A stretch of 25,487 nt of DNA from JAMLIN01 sp041676645 (lineage in GTDB: Bacteria > Pseudomonadota > Gammaproteobacteria > Burkholderiales > Burkholderiaceae_E), in assembly GCA_041676645.1 (NCBI GenBank), contig JBAYRO010000039.1:1-25487 (forward strand). The letters are read 5' to 3'. The notes beneath the pieces were generated by a model, which was not told where the DNA came from, made no database searches, and worked only from the letters and a program-made list of their open reading frames with translations. Shown in pieces: positions 8,340 to 16,761 of this stretch (positions are counted from its first letter, which is position 1; each line of letters opens with the position of its first letter). The translations under genes and the position numbers were made by a program.

Positions 8340-9361
8340 CGCATCATCGTGGCATGGCGAATGTCGATATCTTCGCCCACTTCGGCGCCGCGCACACGAC
8401 CGATCTGCGCCCGCCGCACCGGGTCGGCCGGATCGTCGGCGAACTTGCGCGCGAACCAGCGGTCGCTTTCGCGAAGAATCGACAGATCGGCCGGGGCGAA
8501 GACGAGGGGGTGGCCTTCGGGACTGAAGCGGTTGACGAGATGGTTCAGCGGCCCGAGCCGAAGATCGGCATTGCCGAGCAGGGTAGCGAAGAGCAGTTCG
8601 TCGGGCTGGTCGAGGTCGCGGAAGTAGCCGGTGCTTGCCGGATCCTCGATCGCATCGACGAGGTAGGCGATCACATGGCGGCGCGCGCCGAACCAGGTCG
8701 ATCCCATGTAGGGCCGGAACCGCGAATCGAAGGGGTGCGGTCCGAGCCGCCCCCTGACGGCGGCAGCGGTGACGCCACGGGCCAGGCGCGCGACCAGGCT
8801 GTGCCGATGCGCGGACGCCGGACGCGAGATCGCAAGGCCGGCACGATACTCGATCGTGCGGTCGGCCCCCAGCGCACGGTGGCGTGCATGGCGCAGCAGG
8901 CGCTTGCGCGTCGAGCCCCCCGGCGCGAAGGTCCGGAACCCGAACTCCACGACCGCATCGTCGCTCGCCAGGAGATCGACCAGCGACAGGTGGGCATCGC
9001 AGCGATCGGCGGCCACGAAGTCGGCGAACTGCGCCACCGGCTTGAGCGGCAGGCAGGTCGGGCTGAGCAGCTGGAAATAGTCGAACGGCCCCGCGTCGAG
9101 CGCGGCTCGCATCAGCCGGGCCACCGCGCGGGCGAACCCCCAGGTCCCCCAGCCGGTACGCACCGGCTCATCGACCAGGCGCAGGTTCGGCGCCTGCGGC
9201 GAACGATGCGCAAAGCGCTCGAAATCATGGTGGACATGGACGCTGAACGGAGCGAGCAGCCCGGCGAGCTCCGATACCGCTTCGGGGCGGTAACCATCGG
9301 AGACGACGCCGAACACCACGCTTTCCGGACCCCACCGTCGGCCCGACTTGTCGAAACTCAT
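8336..9361 (-). CDS. GT14-like (Core-2/I-branching type) glycosyltransferase
   Basis: 341 residues, apparently soluble and cytoplasmic. The pattern fits beta-1,6-N-acetylglucosaminyltransferase-like (Core-2/I-branching, GT14) bacterial proteins: an early VVSDGYRPEAV segment, HVHHDFERF, then FDYFQLLSPTCLPLKP (the donor/acceptor-site block, near 95-110), a MGSTWFGARRHVI block, DQPDELLFATLL, and the C-terminal RESDRWFARKFADDP. Such enzymes transfer a sugar from a nucleotide donor to a growing glycan. It is the first gene of the coupled minus-strand cluster; its stop overlaps the start of the Tat miniprotein (ATGA at 8339-8336). A GAGGG sequence serves as ribosome binding site upstream of 9361. 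The exact sugar and linkage are unknown. Confidence 0.82.
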   Translation of the reverse strand: MSFDKSGRRWGPESVVFGVVSDGYRPEAVSELAGLLAPFSVHVHHDFERFAHRSPQAPNLRLVDEPVRTGWGTWGFARAVARLMRAALDAGPFDYFQLLSPTCLPLKPVAQFADFVAADRCDAHLSLVDLLASDDAVVEFGFRTFAPGGSTRKRLLRHARHRALGADRTIEYRAGLAISRPASAHRHSLVARLARGVTAAAVRGRLGPHPFDSRFRPYMGSTWFGARRHVIAYLVDAIEDPASTGYFRDLDQPDELLFATLLGNADLRLGPLNHLVNRFSPEGHPLVFAPADLSILRESDRWFARKFADDPADPVRRAQIGRVRGAEVGEDIDIRHATMMR

Positions 9362-9460
9362 GAGCGCCCTCGTGCAATTCCCGCGCCCGGGTCATGGCGA
9401 CCCGGACGGCAGCCCGCGCGATCGTCGGCCGCAGCCGCCGTCCGGGCTGTATCGCGCCGA

Positions 9461-10264
9461 CTATCCGCCCTTCGCGCGTCGGCGTTCGGCCCGGAACGCC
9501 GCCATCGCGCGTGCCGGCTCGTCGGTCTCGTAGGCACTGGCGAAAGCGTCGATGCCGGCGCGCACCGCATCCGAGATCGGCAGATCCTCCCACTTGCGGA
9601 TCAGCGCCTTTTGCAGGCGGATCGCGCGCGGAGTCGCCAGCAGCAGCGCATCGAGCCATTCGTCGACCGTGGCATCGAGCGCTGCGTCGGCGACCACCCG
9701 CTCGACCAGGCCCCACCGCGCCGCTTCCTCGGCCTCGTAGACTTCGCCGAGCAGCAGCAGCTCGCGGGTCCGCCCCCAGCCGACCAGGCCGGGCAGCAGC
9801 GCGGCTTCGACCACTGAGGGAATGCCCAGGCGTACCTCGGGCATGCCGAACCGGGCCGACACCGCCGCGATCCGCAGGTCGCATGCCGCGACCAGCTCGA
9901 GCCCGGCGCCGAGGGTGAAGCCCTGGATGCGGGCGATCACCGGCACCGGCAGGCGCCGCACCGCATCGCAGCAGCGATGCACCCGGGTGATGAACTCGCG
10001 CCCGCCGTCGGGGTCGCGGATGGCGCCCATCTCGTCGATGTCGGCGCCGCCCACAAAGGCCTTCGGTCCGGCGCCGGTCAGCACGACGGCGCGCAGTTCC
10101 TCATCCTCGGCGAGCTGCTCGAAGACCGCCACGAAGGCATCCATGAGCGCCGCGTTCATGGTGTTGAGCCGTCGCTCATTGGAGATCGTGACGCGGGCGA
10201 TGCGCCCGTCCTCGCCCCGTTGCTCGAAATCCAGCCTGACCGGCTGCCCAGCGTTCGAATCCAT
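9461..10264 (-). CDS. Enoyl-CoA hydratase/isomerase family protein
   Basis: 267 residues, standard crotonase length. The oxyanion-hole segments are FVGGADIDEM and FTLGAGLELVAACDLRIA. Both hydratase-type acidic residues are present, Glu123 (in GLELVAACD) and Glu143 (in GMPEVRLG), spaced 20 apart as Glu144/Glu164 are in rat enoyl-CoA hydratase. The enzyme would hydrate trans-2-enoyl-CoA in beta-oxidation or a related CoA pathway in the cytoplasm. The ATG at 10264 was chosen over a longer in-frame ORF because it has a GGGAG ribosome binding site and the upstream extension is not family-like. It diverges from the aldolase gene at 10419. About 100 bases separate it from the glycosyltransferase downstream on the same strand, so co-transcription is possible. 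Confidence 0.92.
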   Translation of the reverse strand: MDSNAGQPVRLDFEQRGEDGRIARVTISNERRLNTMNAALMDAFVAVFEQLAEDEELRAVVLTGAGPKAFVGGADIDEMGAIRDPDGGREFITRVHRCCDAVRRLPVPVIARIQGFTLGAGLELVAACDLRIAAVSARFGMPEVRLGIPSVVEAALLPGLVGWGRTRELLLLGEVYEAEEAARWGLVERVVADAALDATVDEWLDALLLATPRAIRLQKALIRKWEDLPISDAVRAGIDAFASAYETDEPARAMAAFRAERRRAKGG

Positions 10265-10418
10265 GTCCACTCCCGAAGTCACCCGCTGCCAGCGGCGGCC
10301 GATGCCCGCAGTGTAGCCTCCCGATGCCGGCGACGGCCGATGCGTTCTATCATGGACCGCAGGAAAGGCGCGGCCGGTACCGGCGAGCGAAGGCGGCGCA
10401 CCATCGACGGAGAACCCG

Positions 10419-11207
10419 ATGAACGATGCCCTGCACACCATTGCCCCCGATCGCATCCGCGAGCATGTCGGCGAAACCGAGTGGGCGGCGCGGGTGCGCC
10501 TTGCCGCGGTCTACCGCCTGCTGCACCGCTACGGCATGACCGACCTGATCTACAACCACGCCACGCTGCGGGTGCCGGACACCGAGCACATCCTCATCAA
10601 TGCCTACGGCTACCTGTACAACGAGGTCTGCGCATCCAATCTCCTGAAGATCGACCTCGACGGGCGCGTGGTGCTGGCGCCGGACGACCCCCATGGCTAC
10701 GGCATCAACGTCGCGGGCTACGTGATCCATTCGGCTGTGCATGAAGCCCGCCGCGATGTCGACTGCGTGATCCACACCCACACGCGCGCCGGCATGGCCG
10801 TCTCCGCGATGGCCGACGGCCTGCTGCCGCTGACCCAGACGGCAATGCGCTTCCACGGACGGATCGGCTACCACGACTACGAGAGCGTCGCGATCGACGT
10901 CGACGAGCAGGCCCGCCTGCTCGCGGATCTCGGCGGGCACGATGCCATGATCCTGCGCAACCACGGCCTGCTCGCGGTGGGCCCGAGCGCGGCGCAGGCC
11001 TTCAACACCATGTACTGGCTCGAGATGGCCTGCAAGGCGCAGGTCGACGCCATGGCCGGCGGCGCCCGGCTGCACATGCCGCCCGAGGCCATCCGCGAGA
11101 AGACGGCCCATCTCTACGCACCCGGGACCCGGCGTGCCTTCGGCGAGCTCGAGTGGCCGGCGATGCTGCGCGAGCTCGACCGGATCGACCCCGGCTACCG
11201 CAACTGA
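10419..11207 (+). CDS. Class II aldolase/adducin family protein
   Basis: 262 residues forming one class II aldolase/adducin domain. The metal-binding His cluster is visible as CVIHTHTRAG (near 117-125) and a third conserved His in LRNHGLL (near 180). N-terminal landmarks are YRLLHRYGMTDLIYNHATLR and HILINAYGYLYNEV. Relatives include fuculose-phosphate aldolase, ribulose-phosphate epimerases and many adducin-like proteins of unknown substrate; the last group looks closest because of the relaxed N-terminal phosphate-binding region. A GGAG ribosome binding site precedes the ATG. The universal stress gene starts 13 bases after the stop, so the two are probably one operon. Confidence 0.88.
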   Translation: MNDALHTIAPDRIREHVGETEWAARVRLAAVYRLLHRYGMTDLIYNHATLRVPDTEHILINAYGYLYNEVCASNLLKIDLDGRVVLAPDDPHGYGINVAGYVIHSAVHEARRDVDCVIHTHTRAGMAVSAMADGLLPLTQTAMRFHGRIGYHDYESVAIDVDEQARLLADLGGHDAMILRNHGLLAVGPSAAQAFNTMYWLEMACKAQVDAMAGGARLHMPPEAIREKTAHLYAPGTRRAFGELEWPAMLRELDRIDPGYRN

Positions 11208-11220
11208 ACGGAGGCCACCG

Positions 11221-12087
11221 ATGTACGACATCGCCCGCATGCTGGTGCTGGTCGACGACAGCAATCATGCGCGAAACACGATCGGCCTGGCGGCGGCCAC
11301 CGCGGCGCGTTTCGATGCCCGGCTGATCGCGGTGTACACGGTCAGCCCGTTCGCGGGCACCTACCTTACGCCGGAGATCTCCGCCGCGGTGGTCGAGATC
11401 GCCCGCGAGCAATTTGCCCTCGGCAGCGAACGAACCCGCCAGCTCGTCGAGGAAGTCGCGCGCGAAACCGGCCATGCCATCGACCTGATCGACCCCGACG
11501 GCATACCCCAGGTCGACGTCATCCAGCGCTGCCGCTACGCGGACCTGGTGGTGGTGGGCCAGCGCGACCCCGGCGAAGGTCCCAGGCCGCGCTCCAACCT
11601 GTCGACCCGGCTGCTGCTCACGGCAGGGCGACCGCTGCTGTTCATGCCCTACGCCAGCGCATCCATGCAATGCGGCCGGCGGATCCTGGTCGCATGGTCC
11701 GACACCCGCGAGAGCGCCCGGGCGCTGCACGATGCCCTGCCCTGGATGAAAAGGGCCGAATCGGTCGAGATCGTCGCCATTCGGCCCGCCGACACCGATG
11801 TCGATGCGTCGCTCGACTCGGTGCTCGAACTGCTCGACTCACATGGCATCGCGGCGAACGCCTCGCAGCACGCCGGCCCCAGCCCGTCGATCACCGAAAG
11901 GATCATCGCACCGGCGTCGGTCGACGCGGCGGTCGCCGAAATGCTGCTCTCGCTGGCGGCCGACCATCGCGCCGACCTCATGGTGATGGGCGGATACGGC
12001 CACTCGCGAGCGGTGGAGTTCGTGCTCGGCGGCGTCACCCGCACCGTGCTCCAGTCGATGACGGTGCCGGTGCTGATGTCGCACTGA
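11221..12087 (+). CDS. Tandem-domain universal stress protein (UspE-like)
   Basis: 288 residues with two Usp domains. The first (about 1-145) starts MYDIARMLVLVDDSNHARNT and includes the Y-A-D-L-V-V-V-G strand. The second (about 158-288) starts GRRILVAWSDTRESARALHD and ends with the nucleotide-binding loop MVMGGYGHSRAVEFVLGG followed by VTRTVL and a VPVLMSH tail. The G-x2-G-x9-G(S/T)-type loop is complete only in the second domain, so ATP binding is most likely there. The first domain ends GQRDPGEGPRPR and looks degenerate. The ATG at 11221 has a GGAGG ribosome binding site; an upstream in-frame ATG inside the aldolase gene was rejected. Likely a cytoplasmic stress or nucleotide-sensing protein. 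Confidence 0.92.
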   Translation: MYDIARMLVLVDDSNHARNTIGLAAATAARFDARLIAVYTVSPFAGTYLTPEISAAVVEIAREQFALGSERTRQLVEEVARETGHAIDLIDPDGIPQVDVIQRCRYADLVVVGQRDPGEGPRPRSNLSTRLLLTAGRPLLFMPYASASMQCGRRILVAWSDTRESARALHDALPWMKRAESVEIVAIRPADTDVDASLDSVLELLDSHGIAANASQHAGPSPSITERIIAPASVDAAVAEMLLSLAADHRADLMVMGGYGHSRAVEFVLGGVTRTVLQSMTVPVLMSH

Positions 12088-12095
12088 CGCGCCAC

Positions 12096-12122
12096 ATCGA
12101 CGCGCCGTTCGGGCGCGTCGAT
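12096..12122. terminator. Hairpin between convergent stress-protein and lipoprotein genes
   Basis: A perfect 11-bp inverted repeat (ATCGACGCGCC / GGCGCGTCGAT) with a 5-base loop lies in the 67-base gap between two convergent genes. Neither flank has a T-tract, so if it terminates transcription it is either a non-canonical terminator or a 3'-end stabiliser. It could serve both strands. Confidence 0.5.
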
Positions 12123-12154
12123 CACCCACTCGTCACTATACCGCGGCGATCCGC

Positions 12155-13918
12155 TCAGCAGTCCGCCGGGCTGGGCGCCGGTGCGGGCGCCGGGGCGGGC
12201 GTCGGCGCAGGTGCCGGACCAGGCGCGGGATCGGGCTTCGGCGCGGGTGCCGGTGCCGGGGCGGGCGTCGGAGCCGGAGTGGGTGCTGGTGCCGGACTGG
12301 GCGCCGGAGCCGGCGCCGGAGTCGGACTCGGTGCCGGCGCGGGACCGGGTGCGGGAACCGGAGCCGGAGCGGGAGGAGCCGGCAAGGGGTTCTTGTCCGC
12401 AACCTGCAGCTTGGTCAGAACGTTCTTCGTGATGGCGCACTCGGGTTTCAGTCCCGCGCAGTCGGACAGGGCGTAGGACCAGTCGACAGTGGCAACGTTG
12501 AAGACTTCACCGCCGCCCGTGTGCTCGTAGGCCACCATCGTCGCCCAGGCGCCCGGTTCGCCAGTGTAGAGGCTCTTCCCGGCGTGATAATCCCCTTCGT
12601 TATCGAAATTGTTCATCCAGCCATTACCGAGTGCCGCGGTGGCGAGGATCTGCAGGCCCTGGGGCGTGCCGTCGGTACCGGTCGGCACCGCGATGCGATC
12701 GGCGCCGCTGCCCTGCCATTCGAAATCGGCGCCATCGGCCTCGAAGCTGATGATCATGTCATCGGCGCCGAAGTCGTCGCCCTTGGACAGTCCGGAGCCG
12801 GCGAAAGCCCAGTGGTCCGGCTGCTGCACGACGAAATCGGGTATGTCGCCATTGTCGAAGTCTTGGCGCCAGCCACCCCGGGCATAGCTGGCGCCGAGCA
12901 GGCGCGACTCGGGGTCGGTCATGTACCAGTGACCCTCGAACTCCTCCGGGTTCTCGGCACGCTGCTCGTCGTCGTCCTTGTCGATGAGCATCCGGCCTCG
13001 CGGCAGCCCGTCGCCCGGACCCTCGAAGCGGATCTTCCACCACATGTTGTTGCCGGAGAACAAGGCCGCATTGCCACCCGCAACGAGATGGCGCTCGAGC
13101 TCTGCACGCATCTCGGTCGACCAGTACTCGTCGTGCCCCACTGTCACGAAGAGGTTGTAGGGATCGAGAACGCCGGGCTCGAAATGCAGATCGGTATTCG
13201 CGATGAACTCGAGAGCGATGCCCTGGTCCGCCGCCCACTGGATGAAGTACGGCATCCAGGCTGTGAACTTGTCACGGCTGTTGCCGGCAAAGGGACGCGA
13301 CATCGACAGTCTTTCGCCCTTCTCGTCGCTCGTCGAGTTGTACACGTAGACGCTCTTGCCGCCCCAATGGTTGTAGGCCTGGGCGGTGGTCATCGGCACC
13401 GACACCACGATCTTCGAATTTCCGGGCTGGCTGGGGCGAACCACGAAGAACACTTCATTGTTGCCACTCGGCCCCTGGAACTGGGCCACATACAGCCCGC
13501 TCTGCCAGCTGGACGGGACCCGGAACGTATAGATCCGATCCCAGTCGCAGCATTCCTCCCATCCGTTGTCCGGCGCCCTTTCGCCGGCAACATTGGGGAT
13601 GTTCCCAGAATGCAGCACCCCGCTTTCGCCGCCGAGGCGACGGATCGTCAGCGAGACGTTCCCGGGGTTATCGCCGATCACCACGCCGTGGAACCGAATT
13701 TCCTCACCCGCCACCACCGAATCGGCATCGGCGTAGATCGCGGGCGTACCGGCCTGGCCGACATGCTCGGAAACTTCCTTCGGCACAAGATCGCCGGCCA
13801 GCGGCGCCGGCGTCGTCGCTGGCACGCAGACGCCGACACGGTCGCCACCGCCGCCACCACCACCGCAGGCGGCGAGAAGCGAGGCGATCAGCAATGAAGT
13901 CGACTTGGGTCGGAGCAT
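12155..13918 (-). CDS. N,N-dimethylformamidase-like lipoprotein with Ala-Pro tail
   Basis: 587 residues. The signal peptide ends in a lipobox, LAAC (Cys18), followed by seven Gly, indicating an outer-membrane or surface lipoprotein. The main domain (about 50-505) matches the N,N-dimethylformamidase beta-subunit C-terminal-like family: KIVVSVPMTTAQAYNHWGG, FANTDLHFEPG-type strands (here FIANTDLHFEPGVL), FVTVGHDEYWS (near 256-266), and GGNAALFSGNNMWWKIRFE. In true dimethylformamidase the EYW region is near the Tyr/Glu iron site. Residues about 510-587 are an Ala-Pro repeat tail ending SPADC. The ATG at 13918 was preferred over an upstream in-frame ATG because it gives the lipoprotein signal and has an AAAGG site. 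Amidase activity is unproven; many members are annotated only by this domain. Confidence 0.82.
   Translation of the reverse strand: MLRPKSTSLLIASLLAACGGGGGGGDRVGVCVPATTPAPLAGDLVPKEVSEHVGQAGTPAIYADADSVVAGEEIRFHGVVIGDNPGNVSLTIRRLGGESGVLHSGNIPNVAGERAPDNGWEECCDWDRIYTFRVPSSWQSGLYVAQFQGPSGNNEVFFVVRPSQPGNSKIVVSVPMTTAQAYNHWGGKSVYVYNSTSDEKGERLSMSRPFAGNSRDKFTAWMPYFIQWAADQGIALEFIANTDLHFEPGVLDPYNLFVTVGHDEYWSTEMRAELERHLVAGGNAALFSGNNMWWKIRFEGPGDGLPRGRMLIDKDDDEQRAENPEEFEGHWYMTDPESRLLGASYARGGWRQDFDNGDIPDFVVQQPDHWAFAGSGLSKGDDFGADDMIISFEADGADFEWQGSGADRIAVPTGTDGTPQGLQILATAALGNGWMNNFDNEGDYHAGKSLYTGEPGAWATMVAYEHTGGGEVFNVATVDWSYALSDCAGLKPECAITKNVLTKLQVADKNPLPAPPAPAPVPAPGPAPAPSPTPAPAPAPSPAPAPTPAPTPAPAPAPAPKPDPAPGPAPAPTPAPAPAPAPSPADC
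12167..12382 (-). repeat. Ala-Pro coding low-complexity repeat
   Basis: About 215 bases of degenerate 6-base units (plus-strand GGCGCC/GGTGCG/GGAGCC types) encode the alternating Ala-Pro tail of the lipoprotein. The plus strand is strongly G-rich with closely spaced GGG runs near 12168-12200. The array is prone to slippage, so its length may vary between strains. Confidence 0.75.
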
Positions 13919-14123
13919 GGTTGGCCTTTCGGACAGCGGTTGCGGAGGAGATCCGAGGAGCGCCACAAGGCATTCGGGATACTGCTGTCGAGGCCGTGGG
14001 CGGAAAGCGCAATGGGACTATATCCAGCCGCCATGACGAAATATGTGAACGATTCGACGAGGCTGCGAACGGCAGGCGACAATCGGTACGGAAAACCGGA
14101 TTAAAGTCTGCCGACTGACCCAG

Positions 14124-15152
14124 ATGGGGGGGAACGATTTGAAGGCCGTCCTGATCGATCGCTACGGGGAGCCCGCCGAAGTGGTGCGCTGCGCCGATGT
14201 ACCGCCACCCGGCCCGCCCGGACCAGGCGAAGTGCTTTTCGATGTCCTCGCCTTCCCGATCAACCCCGCCGATCTCTGGTTCTGTCGGGGCAGCTATCGC
14301 CTGCGCCCGCCCCTGCCCGCAACGCCGGGCGCCGAATGCCTCGGACGCGTCGTCGCGGTCGGCGAGGGCGTCACTGACCTGGCGCTGGGCGACCATGTCA
14401 TCAACCTGCTGCGCGAGAACTGGGTCCAGCAGCGCCTCGTGCCCGCGGGCGAGCTGGTGCGGATCACACCCGGCATCGATCCGCTGCAGGCGGCGATGCT
14501 GCGGATCAATCCGCCGACGGCCGCCGTCCTGATCGAGGACTTCGCCAGGCTCTCGCCGGGCGACTGGCTGGTGCAGAACACCGCCAACTCGTCGGTCGGT
14601 CGCTGGGTCGTCTGGCTCGCGGCCCAGCGGGGCCTGCGCACCGTGAACATCGTGCGGCGCCCCGAATCGGGTGAGGCGCTGCGCGCCCTCGGCGCCGATG
14701 CCTGCGTGGTCGACGGACCCGATCTCGCCGCCCGTGTCGCCGAGGCTACCGGCGGCACGCCGATCCGGCTCGGCATCGATGCGCTCGGCGGCGCCGGCAC
14801 CGGGCGGCTCGCGGGCTGCATCGCCGACGATGCCACTTTGGTCACCTACGGTTCGATGAGCGGCGAGGATCCGGTGATCCCGCGCGGGGAACTGATCTAC
14901 CGGGGTATCCACCTGACCGGCTGCATGCTCGGGCGGCGGCTCGCGAAGCGCGATCCGGCCGCGGTGCGCGATCTCTATGCCGAACTCGCCACCCATCTCG
15001 CCGAGGCGCGGATCACGCTACCGGTACGGGCGGTCTATCCCATCGAGGAAATCGCGCGCGCGGTTGCCCATGCGGACGAGGGCGCCCGCGAAGGCAAGAT
15101 CCTGGTGGAGCCGAACGGCCCGGTCGCGCCCGGCGGCGATACGCCGCGCTGA
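14124..15152 (+). CDS. MDR-family enoyl reductase/quinone oxidoreductase (MECR-like)
   Basis: About 340 residues, a medium-chain dehydrogenase/reductase without the structural-zinc Cys cluster. Landmarks are KAVLIDRYGEP at the start, FPINPADLWFCRG, MLRINPPTAAVLI and the NADPH-binding stretch WLVQNTANSSVGRWVVWLA followed by VNIVRR. These resemble MECR/Etr1-type trans-2-enoyl-thioester reductases. It would reduce a conjugated double bond with NADPH in the cytoplasm. The start is uncertain. The ATG at 14124 has no ribosome binding site, whereas an in-frame TTG at 14139 gives the family-like M-K-A-V-L start and sits 6 bases after a run of seven G. I list the longer form but think the TTG may be used. 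Convergent with the second DUF2264 gene. Confidence 0.87.
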   Translation: MGGNDLKAVLIDRYGEPAEVVRCADVPPPGPPGPGEVLFDVLAFPINPADLWFCRGSYRLRPPLPATPGAECLGRVVAVGEGVTDLALGDHVINLLRENWVQQRLVPAGELVRITPGIDPLQAAMLRINPPTAAVLIEDFARLSPGDWLVQNTANSSVGRWVVWLAAQRGLRTVNIVRRPESGEALRALGADACVVDGPDLAARVAEATGGTPIRLGIDALGGAGTGRLAGCIADDATLVTYGSMSGEDPVIPRGELIYRGIHLTGCMLGRRLAKRDPAAVRDLYAELATHLAEARITLPVRAVYPIEEIARAVAHADEGAREGKILVEPNGPVAPGGDTPR

Positions 15153-15231
15153 GCGGGGTATCACTGCGCCGGGACGGCCGGAACCGACGCCGGCGACGGG
15201 CCCCACACCGCTTGACAGGGAACACGTTTAC

Positions 15232-16761
15232 TCAGGGCTGCGACCGGATTTCGCAAGCCGAAAGCGGAGCCGCCGTCGAGTATTCCGGCCGCCCATAGAG
15301 GGCGCTGCCATTGTCCGGTCGGCGCGGCGCCTGCGCGAGCCATTCCCGGATCAGGTTGCCGGTGCCGTAGGCCCGGATCGGCGCCGGCTCTGCACCCGCA
15401 TTGGCCTCGATCAGCAGGCGGATGTGGCCATCCGCCCGGCTGCCTTCGACGGTCCAGCCGGGCGCTTCGGCACGAACGACGAAGTCGCCGCGCTCGACGG
15501 GCAACGGCTGCCGCGGCGCATCGAACATCGCCTGCCGGGTCTGCGCATGGTAGGCGATCACGAGGGAGCGCAAGGACCAGAGGCAGCTGGCCGGCCCGGA
15601 GTAGCCGTCGAGCAGGGCGAGATCATCGCCGCAGATGCCCTGGGTGATCCGGCCCTGTTCGACTGCCCCGCGAGCGATGAAGTAGGACCATGTCGCATCG
15701 AGGGCTCGCATCCCTTCACCTGGCGTGATTCGCTCGGGGGCAATGAGCGAAGCGGCAAGGACGGGCGCCGGTAGCGCGAGGCGATAGCACAGGCTGCGGC
15801 CCATGATCGGCACGCCCTGCGGGCCGAAGAGATGTCGGAAGAAATCGGCGAACTCGACAAGACGGGGGCGGATCACGCCGGGATCCCAGTCCGGATCGAT
15901 CTGGTCGATCCAGAAGAGAACGTAGTGCATGCCCCACGCGTTGTAGTAGTCGAACCCCCGGGGCATGTCCCGGTACCAGCCATCGCCCCCATACGAAGCG
16001 AGGAAGCGCTCGTAGCCGGTCCGGGCACGGGCCCGGAGCTGTCCGGTCGAGCCGCCGAAGTAGTCGATCACTCGCTCGGTCAGCACCGGGAACAGTTGCC
16101 AGGTTCCCTGGAAGACATGCTGCTCTGCCGCTGCCCGCAGCCAGTCGAGCATCCGGGTCCGCTGGGCCTCGTCGAACAGCGGCCAGACCGTGTCACGGGC
16201 CAGCCAGAGGCCGAGCGCGACGTCACTTGCCTCGACGATCCGCTGGTCGTGGCGCCCGGGCCTGCCCCAGTAACCCGGGTCGTCGGGATCGGTGCCACTC
16301 AGCAGGCCGTCGCGCAGGGCCGCGGACAGCGACCTGGTTCCGGTGGCCGTCGGGATCCGGTCGTCGCCACCGGCGGCGAGCCAGGCGGCGGCGAACGGCA
16401 GGATCCGGGAGAAACCTTCCTCGGCGTCGATGCGCCGCCCGTGCCAGCTCGGCTCGCCCGGGTAGAAGGCGAACGACGGCGAATCGCCCCGGTAGGCGAA
16501 GAAGCCCTCGAGCAGGTGCCCACCCACCAGGTCATAAGGCGCGCGGCCGAGGCCGGCTTCGCCCGTCGGCGCAGTGAAGGCCTGCCGGACGCTGGCGGCA
16601 GGATGCGCGCTCATCTCACGGGCGGACGCTCTTTCGCCAAAGCCCTCGACCGCGCTTTTCTTGCGCATCCAGGCGCCGCCGGCAATGGCGACGGCAAGCG
16701 CGGCGAGAAGCCCGAGCCCGATGAGGACGAGCAGCCAGCGAGGCAGCCAGCGCCGGCTCAT
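15232..16761 (-). CDS. Membrane-anchored DUF2264 protein, copy 2
   Basis: 509 residues, paralogous to the protein at 5105-6619 along its whole length. It has a basic start (MSRRWLPRW), one TM helix (about 9-31) and the same periplasmic-type domain: EGFSRILPFAAAWL, HDQRIVEASDVALGLWL, GFDYYNAWGMHYVLFWIDQ, GRSLCYRLAL, SGPASCLWSLRSL, and the shared C-terminal YSTAAPLSACEI. The start overlaps the GMC stop (ATGA at 16761-16758), as in copy 1. No flippase follows; the next gene to the left is the convergent MDR reductase. Function is unknown. The strict retention of position and coupling with the GMC gene in both copies suggests the two products act together. Confidence 0.87.
   Translation of the reverse strand: MSRRWLPRWLLVLIGLGLLAALAVAIAGGAWMRKKSAVEGFGERASAREMSAHPAASVRQAFTAPTGEAGLGRAPYDLVGGHLLEGFFAYRGDSPSFAFYPGEPSWHGRRIDAEEGFSRILPFAAAWLAAGGDDRIPTATGTRSLSAALRDGLLSGTDPDDPGYWGRPGRHDQRIVEASDVALGLWLARDTVWPLFDEAQRTRMLDWLRAAAEQHVFQGTWQLFPVLTERVIDYFGGSTGQLRARARTGYERFLASYGGDGWYRDMPRGFDYYNAWGMHYVLFWIDQIDPDWDPGVIRPRLVEFADFFRHLFGPQGVPIMGRSLCYRLALPAPVLAASLIAPERITPGEGMRALDATWSYFIARGAVEQGRITQGICGDDLALLDGYSGPASCLWSLRSLVIAYHAQTRQAMFDAPRQPLPVERGDFVVRAEAPGWTVEGSRADGHIRLLIEANAGAEPAPIRAYGTGNLIREWLAQAPRRPDNGSALYGRPEYSTAAPLSACEIRSQP

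Noticed and set aside
9387..9405. 7-bp hairpin CCGGGTC/GACCCGG between the hydratase and glycosyltransferase genes
   Set aside because: No T-tract and a short stem in very GC-rich DNA; not enough to call a terminator separating the two genes.
8042..9817. 591-codon plus-strand ORF
   Set aside because: Lies antisense to the glycosyltransferase, Tat miniprotein and hydratase; composition is that of a high-GC shadow frame.
13888..14082. 64-codon minus-strand ORF upstream of the lipoprotein
   Set aside because: Overlaps the lipoprotein start in another frame, with no ribosome binding site or family resemblance.
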